Below, in pieces: positions 22,479 to 34,295 of a stretch of DNA of 64,000 nucleotides. This DNA comes from Hymenoscyphus infarciens. Its lineage: Eukaryota; Ascomycota; Leotiomycetes; Helotiales; Helotiaceae. The first letter of the stretch is position 1. Every line of letters starts with the position of its first letter. The notes under the pieces are model-generated. The model worked only from the letters and a program-made list of their open reading frames with translations, was not told the origin of the DNA and did no database searches. Both the position numbers and the translations under genes were made by a program. The stretch is taken from the NCBI GenBank assembly GCA_001414345.1, contig LLCB01000263.1, positions 1-64,000 of the forward strand, in the 5' to 3' direction.

Positions 22479-22907
22479 TCAAAGAGCACGACTAATCTCC
22501 TCCTTCTTGACGACACCAGCCTCCACAGTAATCTCCTTCTTGGGCTCAGTGACCGACAAAGCATCTAGAGGGTTTGGTTGGCGAGACCAAACCAGAGCGG
22601 CGCCGAGACCCAAAAATGGTTGCGGAGGGGTGGGCTCCTTGATTCCTCCCAACGTCTCCTTCACCTCCTCGACCTCGGTGGTGACCTTGGCCTTGTACTG
22701 CTCGACGGAGTTCTTGTCACCAACTTGGTTGGCATTGCCGGCAGATTGACGAGCGATCTCTGCGGTGAGGAGGGCGATGGATGCGCGGACCTCGGTGGGA
22801 GGGGGGATCTATGTTGAATAAGTATGTGCGAAAACCCAAATTGTTCGAACGGGGTGATATACTGCTTTAGTGCGACGCTTCATGCAGGACTTGAAGATGC
22901 AAGGCAT
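22479..22907 (-). CDS. Small protein of unknown function
   Basis: Two exons on the minus strand: 22863-22907 (15 codons) and 22479-22808, separated by a 54-bp intron (donor GTATAT, acceptor CATAG). The phases match and give 124 aa. The N-terminus is basic and cysteine-containing (CIFKSCMKRRTKA), followed by an alpha-helical region (EVRASIALLTAEIARQSAG), a charged linker (EQYKAKVTTEVEEVKETL) and a Pro-rich segment. I do not recognise the family. There is no signal peptide or obvious membrane segment. Codon use in exon 2 is GC-rich, as in the housekeeping genes, which supports a real gene; the intron placement is my inference. Confidence 0.6.
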
Positions 22908-24279
22908 GGTTGGTGCTATTGTCTGCTAGTTTTGCGATTAATTTGATTATTCTGAATGATTGGAATGATTGAATAGTTTGAAAGAACTTACTGGAATGGA
23001 CGGTTTTGAGGGCTTTCGTTCGAAAAATTGGTGGATTTGGTGCGTATGGTAGTATGTGACGAACGTGTTGTTTACTTTCGACACCAGCTTTTCTCGCGAC
23101 GGTAGCAACACTGGAGCTAATTTTACCCCGGCAACCACATAGGCTAGCTTAACTTACGAAACATATCGGGTTTAAACTTACTTTATCAGAGTGGAATATC
23201 CTAAATTTTAGAAGTAATTGAAATACACGAAGCTATTTACGACGATGCGCCTACCAATGACTTCTCACTGTCGCGTGGAAAACTGCTCTTCTTGCCCTAG
23301 ATTTGCAGCCTGCCACAGGTACGATTACATGATTTTCTAAATCTTCCTAAACGCTCTTATTGACTTTCATGTCGTGCTGTTTTGTAGTTTTTATTTTGAG
23401 AGGGCAAGATGTCCCCCCTTAATTAGCCGAATTCTTCAGCCCCATTTCCAACCCAGCCTTTGTTTACTTGTCATTTTCTGAACAATGAAAGACACCCTCT
23501 CACAAGAATGAAAGGGCCCCGACTAACTCCACTCCTATTCCACCGCTGCATCAACACCATGTGCTGGGGCCTACCTACATTGCATGAGTGACGCGTGACT
23601 TGAGCTCTCCTGAAAAAAAATACAAGCTGTGATTCTGAACTGGCGGCGCTCTCAGCAGGTTATTTGATCGTGTATAGCTAAGGACCATCGCATGCATAAT
23701 GACTGTCAATGCGAAATTTGCTTCCAGCGCTCAGCTCACCTAACACCTCACTTTTCCATTCAAGGTTCGCTTGAATTTTCTAGCCCCACAGGGCACCATC
23801 TTTCCTTTTTTCTTCTATATTTCTCTGACTCGCAGGTTGACAATCTAAATGTATTAGCCTGTAAATATTCCTGGTTGCTCACTTTAAAGAAAGAAAAGAA
23901 GAGAGATGCATGCAAGTTTGGAATATACACTACTGTCGTCACATCCAATGTGTGATGGGGAAAAAACAGGGCATTCATCTGAAACAGAGAGTCCTGCAAG
24001 TAAGTTAGTCATGCTTGTTACCTGTAATATTCTTATACTAGATGCCTAAGGTAGCTAGGAAAAAGATGAGATGAGCATTTATGTTTTCAACAATTTTTGG
24101 CATAATCAACCCGTTGGACGAGTGTGTTGAGCGATGATGAAGACACCCAAGTACCACCTCAAGGTCACCTGCAATGACTTGAAGCGAAGAGGAGGGCTCT
24201 TGGCCGTTCCTTCCCAAGTCAACTCAAGTCACTCTTCTCGCAGGAGCGACTCGACCCCGGCCATAGGGTCACACGGCTC
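22908..24279. other. Intergenic region
   Basis: No gene recognised. Open frames near 23692-23999 overlap antisense and show no domain-like composition. Confidence 0.45.
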
Positions 24280-25859
24280 TATATAACCGAGGCTTCACCC
24301 TCTCAACCTCCAACAACAGTTCAGCAACAATACAATATCCAAACATCAGCTTCAGAGGGTGGGCACTCTCCAACATTCACTTGCCAACCAACTCAAGGGA
24401 GTTATATCCTACGACAGTCACAGATACCCCTACAACAACGCCAATCCGCTTGTCCATAGGCAAGCCCAAAATCGTCCCCTTCTTCTCATCAGCCTCCGAG
24501 AAGAAGAACAAGGGAGACTGGGCAGACGAGCTGGTTGGCATCCCAAGAAACGACCATCGCCATGGCCAAAACTCTGACCAGCAACAACAACCTCTTCTTG
24601 GAGGTGGCGGGAGTGTCACTGCTGATGACACTCTCGTCGAATCTTGTCGACTCGAAATCACCTCCAAATTTCGCCATTTCTTAATTTCGCCTTCTTGACG
24701 TTTAGTGTCGGTGGTATCTCAGCTTTCGGCCTACCTCGTGAGTATTTGATCAATTCAATTGCTCGGAGCCTTTCATAATAATATTATTTGATTTATGGCA
24801 GTCAAGGGAGAATTGGTTGACTGTAGGACCGGCATTTCTTGGTCCAATCCTGGAGTATGTTCGCGGAATAATAGCGAGCAAGGATATCCTCTCCAACGTC
24901 CCCATCATACACTCTGTCATATTGGGATTCCTAGTGGTCATCACACGCTGAGCTCCCGAGAGCCCCTTTCACTTGAGCCTGTGCTGACAACATCACCATA
25001 GCTCACTTGAACCATGCCTGGCGGCGCTGATCAACGTCGGCTTAAAGACCTTGACGATCATCCAAGTAACGGCGGATATCCCCAAGAATATTCTCAAGGC
25101 CCTCCTTAAGGATATTCTCAACAACACCATCAGCATGTCGAGCAGGACAAAGACTGATGGTCCTGGTCCCGAATTGCTACACTAACAACCTCCTCGTGGA
25201 GGTCCAACAGGTCGATTGCCAGCTTCTTTAGGATACGTCCCGCGCCGCATTACCTCTGCCCCTGTTAGAGAGTCTCGAATCACAAACAGACGTCTTGACT
25301 TCCTGCTTTCAAAATCAAGACCGAAGTTGGAGACCTAGACAGAAAACTTGGAGTGAACCCTCCAATCAGCGAAACTATGACAGCTTCTTCCGAATCATAT
25401 CCAAAACTGCATAAATTTCGTTCTAGGCTCTTCCAACTACACTAGAGCTGCGAACAAAGTTGATTTTTCGACCTCTAGACGCCTCTCCGGCGTTGTCTTC
25501 TTGACAATTTGTTGTCCTGACGCTACCCTGGCATCTCGTTCTCTTCCTGATGAGTGTAAGTCTATCTCTTGAAGTCTTCTTTTGACCTCTTTGCTAACTT
25601 CAAAGGTCTCAGCCTGCCGAGTCTGTATACACCAACAACCCTTTCTTTGTGCCTGGAGGTAGAAGAGTTTTGAGCATTGTGGCAATGTTGACATTATCCT
25701 CAACATACACCAAAGACTGAAGCTAAGTTCGCTGACAAAAGGAACGGCTTCTAAATACTAGGTGGTCACAGGTTATGAATGTCAGTGATTATCAACCTCT
25801 GCCTTATTAAAAAAGTGCCACCAAATCTCAGTAAAGCAAGAGTGTCCAAGCGGCAGGAT

Positions 25860-26075
25860 ATTTCATAAAAGAAGGTCGGAGAAGATATCGCAAAGGACTC
25901 TGGCGACTGGAAAGGTCTCCGTGTCATGGTAAAGGTCACCATTCAGAATCATCAAGCAGCTGTTTCTGTGGTTCTTCCGCCTCATAGCTCAGGAGAAATC
26001 CACTCCTTGGGACGAGATGATCGAGATTGCCCCAACAATGGGATTCAACAACGCTCGCAAAGAATGGTTTCAAGG
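25860..26075 (+). pseudogene. Ribosomal protein L12 (uL11) fragment
   Basis: The frame from 25869 reads KKVGEDIAKDSGDWKGLRV, continuing MVKVTIQNHQAAVSVV, a near-exact match to the conserved eukaryotic RPL12 core (KKVGEDIAKAT, IQNRQAAVSVVP). About two dozen codons are then missing. After a frameshift the sequence picks up DEMIEIAPTM, matching the later RPL12 block DEIIEIARTM. The codon just before KK is TAA. It is intronless over this stretch, so it could be a processed copy or captured piece. Non-functional. Confidence 0.8.
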
Positions 26076-26199
26076 CGAAAGATGTTTACTACTTTGAAAC
26101 GAGCTCAGCCATCACCCAGGAGGGGCTGTGGGTGGGCTGTCATCAAAGTTCACTTTCGGAAGGCATCTTCTTTCTCAAGTTCTCAGATAAACCTGGTTC

Positions 26200-26405
26200 A
26201 TACCAAAACTGAGCCTGAAGCACAAAGGAGACCAAGATGTCACATTCAAGGCAAAGTAGTGAATGAAACTGGAGAAATTGCTACACGCCTTTGAAGGAAA
26301 GGTTCCAGGTACCTATCGCTTCTTGTTTGAAGGACAACGAATCTAGAAGACCGACACTCTAGAAACGATGGGAATGGAGGACTAAAAAGACCAAATGGAC
26401 GTTTG
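26200..26405 (+). pseudogene. SUMO (SMT3-like) fragment
   Basis: One frame reads KLSLKHKGDQDVTFKAK, two stops, then a beta-grasp core with HAFEGKVPGTYRFLFEGQRI, a stop, and TDTLETMGMED. This matches the SUMO fold block (RFLFDGQRI, DTPESLGMEDGD). At least four in-frame stops occur in about 65 codons and the diglycine end is absent. It lies only about 130 bases downstream of the RPL12 fragment on the same strand. Non-functional. Confidence 0.75.
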
Positions 26406-28600
26406 AGTTGCTTGCGAACGAGGATCGTTCGGCCAAGTATCCTTCGTACATTGCGCTGCTAAAGTAGCAGGATACATTAAACCAAAACTCAGGCCAAAAT
26501 ATGCGTTTTTTCTCTCTTGATTGCACTTCAAGCTCTTTCTGTGCGAATCAGATTGCAAAGTCCCCGGGTTGACCAGGTGGCCATCCAACTATACTCGCTC
26601 GTTTACTGGGGCTGCGGGTTATTCTCTCAGTGGTATTCATGATCTAGCAGCTTAATGGGTGGCTTTGCAGATGGGCGCCTTCTACCCTCACCCGCAGCCA
26701 GAAAAAAAGCACCTCTCCCTCAGTTAGAAGACCATTCATTCCGGAAAGGACATCAAATCCGTCCATGACGACTTGTTGAGCATGACGCAACTTGATGTTG
26801 AGTCCGTCGAAATTAAAGCGCCCCACACAACACCAAATTCAACAAGGTCCGCGTTGTCAGGACCGCAGGAGGCGATCTCAGATATCTTCACATTGAACTT
26901 GCCAACCCTCCCGATCAGAGAAGGTCGTGCAGCGAGCATGTGGTGGATTTTCAGCCTCATCTCCGAGCTCAAGGGCGGAGGCCGAAAACTTTTAATACGA
27001 GTACATCTGTTCTTTGTCTCCTATTAGGCGAGGGCTCCTAGGGGACGGAGAGCATCATGGTGCTCCTTGGAGGAAAAGCAATTATTGGAACACAAAACCC
27101 TTAGATGGAGGAGGAGGTGGGGCTACATAACCCGTCAATCTTCATATCAATTCAACCGTCCACTATAGAGGCCCGTTGGAAGAATATCAAGACAGCTGGT
27201 AGCGACCTACACCAACCGCAATACCAAGCACCGTTTCTTCTAACTTGTCCTCCATCCCATCAAGCGCGATGTGAACCCCATTGTCGACCCCTCACCTACT
27301 CTTAGCTTGAACAGGAAGTTAAAAATTGGCAAGTTCTAGGCTAAACAGCACCGAAACTTCGACAATCACAATCGTGCGTACGTATGGCTCGGCGCACCCA
27401 GATCTCCTGAATTCAAGCTGACAATTGTTTTAAAGCACCAAAGATAGACCCCACTGAGCTCAAGGTGACCCACTTTCCGATCCTTGAACATCAATGTCTA
27501 TCTCATCGCCACTGAGAAGGAGTTGACCACGAACTACACCAACATGGGGTTTTAAAGAAGTACTCAGTTACCTCGCGCCTTTCTGGCAAGCGAATGCGTC
27601 CTTTTGATAAGGGATCTTGGCTAAGCAGGCCTGAAGAAAACTTGGAACGACTTGCTGGTTCCAGCACTCCTTGCCTAGTGTAGCAATTGAGAAGGAGCAA
27701 ATCTTCTGGGGATTATGGAGAATAAGTACTCTATAACCTGGCACCTCTCTAATAAGCTAATGTGTCCTCGCGAGAAAACCAAAAAAACAAACTCGTTCCT
27801 CAACTAGTAGACGCCAGATCAACAGAGATTGAGAAAATCTCAAAAACAAGGGGTTGACCAGCCATACCCCTCGTCTCCTTTATCCCATCACCGTATCACT
27901 ACAGTATAGGATTTGGACGGGTAGTTCGTACGGTGGGAAACAAGTCGACAGCACAACCACAGCATCAACCGGCTTGTGCATGCTATAGAGTCGCGCGTGT
28001 CTACCACTTCACTGCTTGAGCCAGGGTAAGCAGCATCTCTGCCTATTGATGCAGATTTTGACGTTTGAGAGTAAGTTCCTGGTTGAAATGCAAGTGTCAG
28101 CGTTGGAATTCATAAACCCGAGTCTCCTACACAACTTACCAACACAAATCTCTACGTACGATCTTCTTGTCTTGAATTGCGCACATCTAAGAGATTGAAG
28201 GGATCGCGCTAGTAGGACTCTCCTTTCGAATGGCTCCCGCTTCAGCTCCGGGAGGAGTCGATTGATGGAGGCAACCAAGGGATGGATGATACACGAGGCG
28301 AGGGAGAGGAAGTCGATACGCTAGATGAGAACTACGACTCGGATGAGTCGGATGAGAGCGACACGATAGTTTACCCGGTGGTACGAAAGGACATGAACAC
28401 TTTTCAAGACACATTTACGGGTATTAAAGAACGCTTTCGGCTCACCAATCGCATTTGGGGGGGGGGGGGGGTGCTGAATCAATTGAATCAGCAAAGTAAA
28501 AAATAATTTCGGCTTTAATATGTTCGTCCCTTCCCTAGGATACCATAGAAGATGCTTCGGTCGTGGCTCCGGTCTAGTTGACTCTTTGCGATTTGCGATT

Positions 28601-29547
28601 TAGTCGTTTTTGGAGTTTAGTGTATTCAGGATACTCTAATTCGGGACGCCGTAGGTATCGATGAAGAACCCGGCGGAATGCGATCAGTGAAGTGAATTGC
28701 AGAAGTCTGAGTGGGAATCCAGTATGTGAAGTTCTTTCGATGGTGCGAGAAGACCAAGGCAAAGAGTACCACTTCTCCGAAGTGAGTCTTCTCCTCTAGT
28801 CTGTCATGAGGAAATAAGGCTGACGTTTTTGAGTTTGAAGGTCGATGCCCGAGGCCGAAACCGACGCCAGGAATGCTTTGATCGAGGAACTGAAGAAGCA
28901 GGGTAACTACGAGAGCGCAATGTAGGACGAAGAGATGATTGAGGCTTTTCTCGAAGGTGAGGAAGAAAGTACTTTGATAGAGGAGGTGGGGCCGGTAGGC
29001 CAAATCCCAATCTGCTGAATGGGGAGGCGATGGCGAGGAGGCTATGAATGTTTTATCCTATGAAGATGTATCATCCCAGGTCACAGGAGCAGTTTCAGAC
29101 GACGGCATAAAACCTATACTCTTTCTAGGTTAGCACTGAAAATGAGGATACAAGAGTTCGAGCACTACTTTACTATTGTTCGAGTAGAAGAATGAGAAAT
29201 GTTGTTTCTCGATTCTCCTTAAGACTGTCTGGGACAACAAGTTAGATTGCTCTAAATCGGTCGCCAAGTTTCTGATTCTCGCAAAACGGCTCGTAGTAGA
29301 GGTACCAAAAGGAAGATAGCAAGGAGGTTGGCTCACAGGCAAAAATCATCATTATATTCTCCTTGGCCCAAAGCTTCATTTGGGTATCGTTGTAGTCATA
29401 CAGCCCCCGCATTCCATCCCTCCAGCAAATATCCAGCACACAAGCGTCTAGCTTTCTGGGCCACAGTATGCTCGAATCCATAGCCGTCTGCTGCTGCTAA
29501 GTGTGATCTTTCTGTATCCCTCCCATCTTGCAAGATATATTAGACCC
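28601..29547. other. Intergenic or decayed sequence
   Basis: No supported gene. A minus-strand 79-codon frame at 29242-29481 (starting MDSSILWPRKLDACVLDICW) has a protein-like composition but no recognised family or neighbouring exon; it may be another remnant. Confidence 0.4.
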
Positions 29548-30650
29548 TCAGAAGAATCTCCACCACAGAAAAATGATAATAAACAACCCCAACCCACCAA
29601 GCGGTCCATACTGCTTCAACAACAACTCCCAATTAATCCTCACAGCCGCCTGCTTATACTTCCTACTATCCTCTCTCAACCTACTGCTCACCTCGCCCAT
29701 CTTCTCCAAACTATCACCTCGATACAGTAAATCCTCAATATTCTTCGTCATGACTTTTGTCACGTCTCGTAGTTCGTCGTTTAGCTTGTCCAGGTTTTGG
29801 GTTGCCCGACTGTCGGAGTAGGTGGCTTTGGTGCGGGAGATGAAGGTGTCGAATTCCATGAAGGCGTAGGGACGCAGGATGGACGAGAGGACTTGTTGCG
29901 AGGGGTAGGTGGTGCTGAATTCGTCGCGGAGGTCGGAGAGGTAGGTGAAGGCTAGTTTTCGGGGGTAGGACTTTTCGCAGATGCAGATGTAGACTATGTC
30001 GGAGGAGATGAGGTAGCTAAGAGGATGTGTTAGTTGAACTGCGTTTGACACTTGTAGTATTTGGGTCTTTGAGATTTGGAGCACGGGTGGTTTGGGTTCC
30101 GTTATTCCTTTCCTCCTCTTGAGATCGATCCTGGGGACAGAGTACTTGCTGAGCCCAGTAGAAACTGGGCAGCATAACGCTCGTGAAAGAAAGACCACCC
30201 TCCTACAGCAGCGTTCCGTCGGGCCAACTATAGAAGGGCAAGTTTCCCCCCTCCCCGTCTCCCAAGAATCCAAATATGCCTCTATTGCTGTACCATATGT
30301 ACCTGGGAAGTCGCCGCAAGCTTTACAAAGAATGAAACCAGCAACACCCACTGTATCGTATATGAACCGCTCTCAATAGACATTTGAGGCTCCGAGTTCC
30401 GACCTATCTTCCGTAGAATGCTTTTGACTTGTGATTTGACATCGGAGAGGGAGGAATCAGTCTGTTATCGTATAAATTAGCTATTGCTTGGGCGTGAGGG
30501 TATTGCGCGCGAGGCGTACCTGTTCATTCTCGTCGACTGAAGCGCAGAGCATGAGGCCTGGAGATAGATGTTAGTTGGCTTCTCGTAGATTTCGTGAGGA
30601 TAGTTTAATAGTTTACCATCGAGCCGGGCGATTTGTGTTGACTTGATCAT
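29548..30650 (-). CDS. SEC22: R-SNARE Sec22 (ER-Golgi vesicle SNARE)
   Basis: Vesicle SNARE for anterograde and retrograde transport between ER and Golgi. Four exons on the minus strand: 30617-30650, 30520-30557, 30352-30461 and 29548-30016, giving 216 aa, the usual length. The longin domain starts MIKSTQIARLDGLMLCASV and runs through SDIVYICICEKSYPRKLAF. The R-SNARE coiled coil has LNDELRDVTKVMTKNIEDLL with the central layer Arg in LYRGDSLEKM. A C-terminal anchor (GGLGLFIIIFLWWRFF) follows. Intron 3 (30017-30351, 335 bp) is unusually long for this window and stop-free over most of its length, but the alignment SYTIH-YLISSD across it decides the splice. The gene is intact. Confidence 0.95.
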
Positions 30651-31802
30651 CTTCTTTCTCCGAACATGCAAATGAAGCTTGTTCTCCTGGTTTAGTTGTA
30701 GGACAGCCTGGACGGAGCCCGGCGCGCATTCAAAGGGTTGTAGAGTCGCTCCTTCGAATTATTTGCCAAACTTAGGAGGTTATTCCGAGATGTAGGATTG
30801 TTGGAATCAAGATGACGACTTTTGTAGAGTGCAATTATGGCAGAGGAATAAGTGTTCTAACTGAATCATTGGTAGTTTTGTCGGAATCGGTGGAACTATT
30901 TACCGCGAAAGAGCCCCACCATTCACATCTTCAACTCTAGATCGTCCTACTTCAGGGCAATGTACACTTTCAAAACTCTCGACTTGAATCATTTGACTCC
31001 AAAGGAAACGGGATGATTTCACCTGATTATTTCCAAACTTAATTCCTTCAAACATCCGAATCCTAGGGTTCACACCTGTTTGACCAACAACTCGACCAAA
31101 GTCTCAAACTCGGGTTCACATGACTTCCCAGGCCTTTGGAAGCCGCAACATCAAGAATCTCCTCTGACCAGAAATGAATGCTGAGCATTTCAAAAGAGTG
31201 ACACACAGATAGCGTCCTCGAGAGGACTCAATAAAGGTTAGTCAACCAATCTCTTCCTCTTTTTCAATGAAGCTATTTTTAGCCTCATTGAGGTCTTTGC
31301 AAACTGAAGTTTGCTACAAACTTTCATCAAAGTCAATTGCCCGTCTCTCCTTTCAAGTCATGTTTATGTTTGGTTTGAATTGAGATTCTCCAAAGCCTTT
31401 GCAAAGCTATAACCCTATACAGCTTTATCATGCCTGTCCCCTTTCATCCTCGGTTAAAATGGCTTGGAGCTCTTATATACTTCGCCTCTCTTCCCAAAAT
31501 AGCTATTCCAAACTCCCTCCTAAGCTAACGAAATTAGGCAGTATTGCTCCTACTCATTCACCAACCTTCTTCCACCAATATTGAACTTCGGCCATCTCAA
31601 AGCACCAAAAGGCTAGCCAGCATATCCCAGGCTGGTGACATCAAACTCTATCACCCAAGAGGCTCTTGGATGCTCAGTTATCGTCAACGACATCTTTCAA
31701 TCAGATAGGCCGCAGATTCAAGTCCAAGAAACCAGGACCGTCACAACTTTCCCCAACGGACCCAATCCAAAATCCCGACCCGATAAACCCAATACCTACA
31801 CC
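30651..31802. other. Intergenic region, divergent promoters
   Basis: Lies between SEC22 (minus) and the next plus-strand gene. No gene or repeat is recognised in these 1.15 kb. Confidence 0.5.
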
Positions 31803-32694
31803 ATGTCTCGAAAAGGCGGGAGAGTAAAGCTAAACACCCGCTCCAAAGGCGGTCGATCCAGAAAAGAAAAAGACATTTGGGAAGAATTCTCCGTCCTCGG
31901 CTCAGAAAACTCCATAGCCTACCGCGAAGAACTAAATCTCTCAGTAAGTCCTCTCCTCTCTTTTCAACTCATATCCCAAACCAAACCAACGGATCTCCTA
32001 GGCAATCCTCAGCCACCCAACCGCCCAAGCAATCTTCGCCAGTGTCGAAAACGAAAAAGTCTCAACCCTCATCAGCAGCGGCGAAATCACCCGCACAATC
32101 ACAGAATTCAAAGCCGACGGCGCAACGGGGAAACACGATGCTCGTTGGATCGCAGAGGCTATGGTAGCTTCTGAACGACGGGCGGCAGGGGATTATGATG
32201 AATTTTTGCGGGCGCAGTTTCTGAGGGATTGGGGTGATGTGGGGGGTGAGATGCTTTCTGATTCTGAAGATGGAGATGGCCTCAAGGAGAAGAAGAGAAA
32301 GAAGGCGGTGGGCATGAATTCGACACTTACGGTCAATACTACTGCTAGGAATACTGTACCAGCTGACAGTAATGGTGTTTCGACTTCTCCGAATGGAGTC
32401 CAGAATCGTTCAGCACGAGCTGGAGATTCTTCACCTTTCTCGGAACTTTCAGAGTTGGGGTCTTCACCTTCTGTGTCTTTTTTTAACGAAGACTCGCCCT
32501 CTCCTGCGCCAGAAGACAACGGAAATAGTGTCGAGTCAACAAGCAATTGCCTTCAATCAACGGAGATTCACGACGATAGAACAACGGAGATCAATGGGAC
32601 GATCCCGGACAGCGAACAAGATACTTCAACAACTGAAAGTCCAGCACCTATCGTTTCTGACTTGCCAAACCTGCAAGATTTTCTCCACACTTGA
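31803..32694 (+). CDS. Hypothetical protein, probably nuclear
   Basis: Two exons: 31803-31943 and 32002-32694 (58-bp intron, GTAAGT donor, CCTAG acceptor), giving 277 aa. The N-terminus is strongly basic (MSRKGGRVKLNTRSKGGRSRKEK), resembling a nuclear targeting signal. A compact region follows (about residues 30-110: DIWEEFSVLG, AILSHPTAQAIFASVENEKV, ITRTITEFKADG, RRAAGDYDEFLRAQFLRDWG) that looks folded and helical. The rest is low-complexity, Ser/Glu/Asn-rich with one basic patch (KEKKRKKA), probably disordered. I do not recognise the family. An ATG further upstream (31635) exists in frame but would add an unconvincing tail, so 31803 is preferred. Confidence 0.75.
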
Positions 32695-33518
32695 GGGGGA
32701 GTGTTTGGAAGCAGAGAGTTTCATATTGCATGGATGCACGGGAAGGATTGACTTATTGAGGGTTCTTGGTCAGAAACGAGACGGGAATCGAATTATTAGC
32801 TATTGCTCCAATAGAATGAGATAACAGCAATGAATAAATATCACGATATCGACGGACGTGTACTTTTTGAGAAATGAATTCATAACAATGACTTCATTTT
32901 AGCCCAATGGTCTCTTCAGAGGAGGTGAAGCCAAGCAGCGAAGTGAGCTTTGCTTTAACTACTTGGTGTAATCGTGGATGGTGCTAGATACTTCCATTCT
33001 AGATATTCCTTAGACCACTCCGGGAAAGTCTGGTTTCGAAATGTAAGGAAATTATCCACAAAATCGTCTTTCGTACTACAACTTATCTCCAAGTAAAAGT
33101 CCCAGGATTTCCCACACAGTCTTATGAGCAAGAAACAGACCAATACCTCCAACAAAAACACAAGCACAGAAGATACCTGACACGTTTCATCTGAAATGAA
33201 GACCCATGATTCATATTATCACCCCTCAGGCATATCTCCACCACCAACTCTATCAAAAGTAAAAGCCAACAAGTAAAAACATGCATCCAGCACAGACTTT
33301 CCAGAGCCATCTTCTGCCTACTTCCCTACTGTTCCCATCCCTCCCCCATAAAAGACATAGCAATAAACATCATGATGTACTCCCCAACTCCAAACAATGC
33401 ATAATTGACTGCAAACGAATTCCGCATCAATGTTCCCCCTCCTACTCATATATGCTGTCCTTCCGCTTGTGCTCTCCTTCTCGCGTTATGCTTTCCTCCT
33501 CGTGCCATGCCTTCAAGA
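32695..33518. other. Intergenic region, convergent 3' flanks
   Basis: No gene recognised between the hypothetical gene and MSO1. Confidence 0.5.
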
Positions 33519-34295
33519 TTAGAATCTCTTTCCTCTAGGTCCGGTGGGCAGTCCCATAGGTCGATTACCACCCGGTCCACTAGGGAGTCCTCCTGGTCGT
33601 CGAGCACCAGCATTCCGCACGGGGACGTAGTTGTCTACGGGCGCGGGAGGGTTGTAGCCGCCTTCAAATTCGTTTGGTTGGTTGGACCATGGCTCGGAAG
33701 CAGCGACGTATGGTTTTTCGGCTCCACGATTGGAGTAGGAGTTGGATCTGTCGTATGTGTTTGTGGCGGCTCTGCTTTCCTGGTAACTCCCACCATTCGA
33801 AACTGCTCCTCGACCTTGTAGGCTGTCGCTAGAGGGTACGGATCTTTTGCTGGCAAGTCTTTCCCTCAACCTGTCCTTCCTGTCAACGGCAGCTGTCTCC
33901 TGGTTGCTGACTGCTCTCCCTGGTACTGGGCGAGTATTACTTGGACGGTAGGTTCGAGAGGTCCCTTCGCCCGTTGTAGGGACGTATGCAACTTGAACTT
34001 GCTGCGGCGGTTCTGTCTCGGTGTAGATGGCGAGACGGACATTTCTCTCGTTGTCCACTTCCCACTCCGGGCGGCCTTGTCGATCCACAGCTACCGTTTG
34101 TTTTCCACCCGAATCTGTTTTCATCCTCATCTTCATCGCTTTTGGCTTGAACGTTCGCCCTTGCTCCGTATAGTAGCTTCGCATGGCGCGCGCAATGTTG
34201 GTTTCATGTACAGATGGGCCATCGCTTTCGGTCGCAAGGAGGTTCTGTCGAAGGTTGGCCACACGGCTAGAGAAGCCAGAGAGGTAGTTCGACAT
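33519..34295 (-). CDS. MSO1: Mso1-like Sec1-binding exocytosis protein
   Basis: Mso1 binds the SM protein Sec1 and helps SNARE-driven fusion of secretory vesicles at the plasma membrane. Single exon of 258 aa from the ATG at 34295; the frame continues upstream only to a GTG. The N-terminal Sec1-binding region is recognisable: MSNYLSGFSSRVANLRQNLL, then NIARAMRSYYTEQGRTFKP. The remainder is low-complexity, Arg/Ser/Pro/Gly-rich (ending GGLPSGPGGNRPMGLPTG) and probably disordered, as in other fungal Mso1 proteins, which conserve only the N-terminus. The symbol is by similarity to that region. It is tail-to-tail with the hypothetical gene. Confidence 0.8.
   Translation of the reverse strand: MSNYLSGFSSRVANLRQNLLATESDGPSVHETNIARAMRSYYTEQGRTFKPKAMKMRMKTDSGGKQTVAVDRQGRPEWEVDNERNVRLAIYTETEPPQQVQVAYVPTTGEGTSRTYRPSNTRPVPGRAVSNQETAAVDRKDRLRERLASKRSVPSSDSLQGRGAVSNGGSYQESRAATNTYDRSNSYSNRGAEKPYVAASEPWSNQPNEFEGGYNPPAPVDNYVPVRNAGARRPGGLPSGPGGNRPMGLPTGPRGKRF

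Larger units (their letters stand above)
24280..28600. other. Decayed gene graveyard
   Basis: About 4.3 kb with coding-like GC content but no long frame. A plausible promoter (TATATAA at 24280-24286, CAAC-rich leader) leads into broken frames from about 24381 (KPKIVPFFSSASEKKNKGDW; then after a stop NWLTVGPAFLGPILEYVRG at about 24807). Two fragments are identifiable, ribosomal protein L12 and SUMO, and are listed separately. Other short frames (for example LINVGLKTLTIIQVTAD at about 25030) are not recognised. A 15-base G run lies at 28457-28471. The region looks like old duplicated or captured gene pieces degraded by point mutations and indels. Confidence 0.5.

Noticed and set aside
24770..24960. 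Possible BCS1-like AAA ATPase N-terminus in the decayed region
   Set aside because: The hydrophobic, Leu/Ile-rich frame resembled it at first, but no Walker A or BCS1 motifs follow, so no family is assigned.
28009..28278. 89-codon minus frame and overlapping plus frame
   Set aside because: Mutually antisense, no motif, inside a region of general decay.
33405..33821. 138-codon plus-strand frame
   Set aside because: Largely antisense to the low-complexity C-terminal part of the MSO1-like gene.
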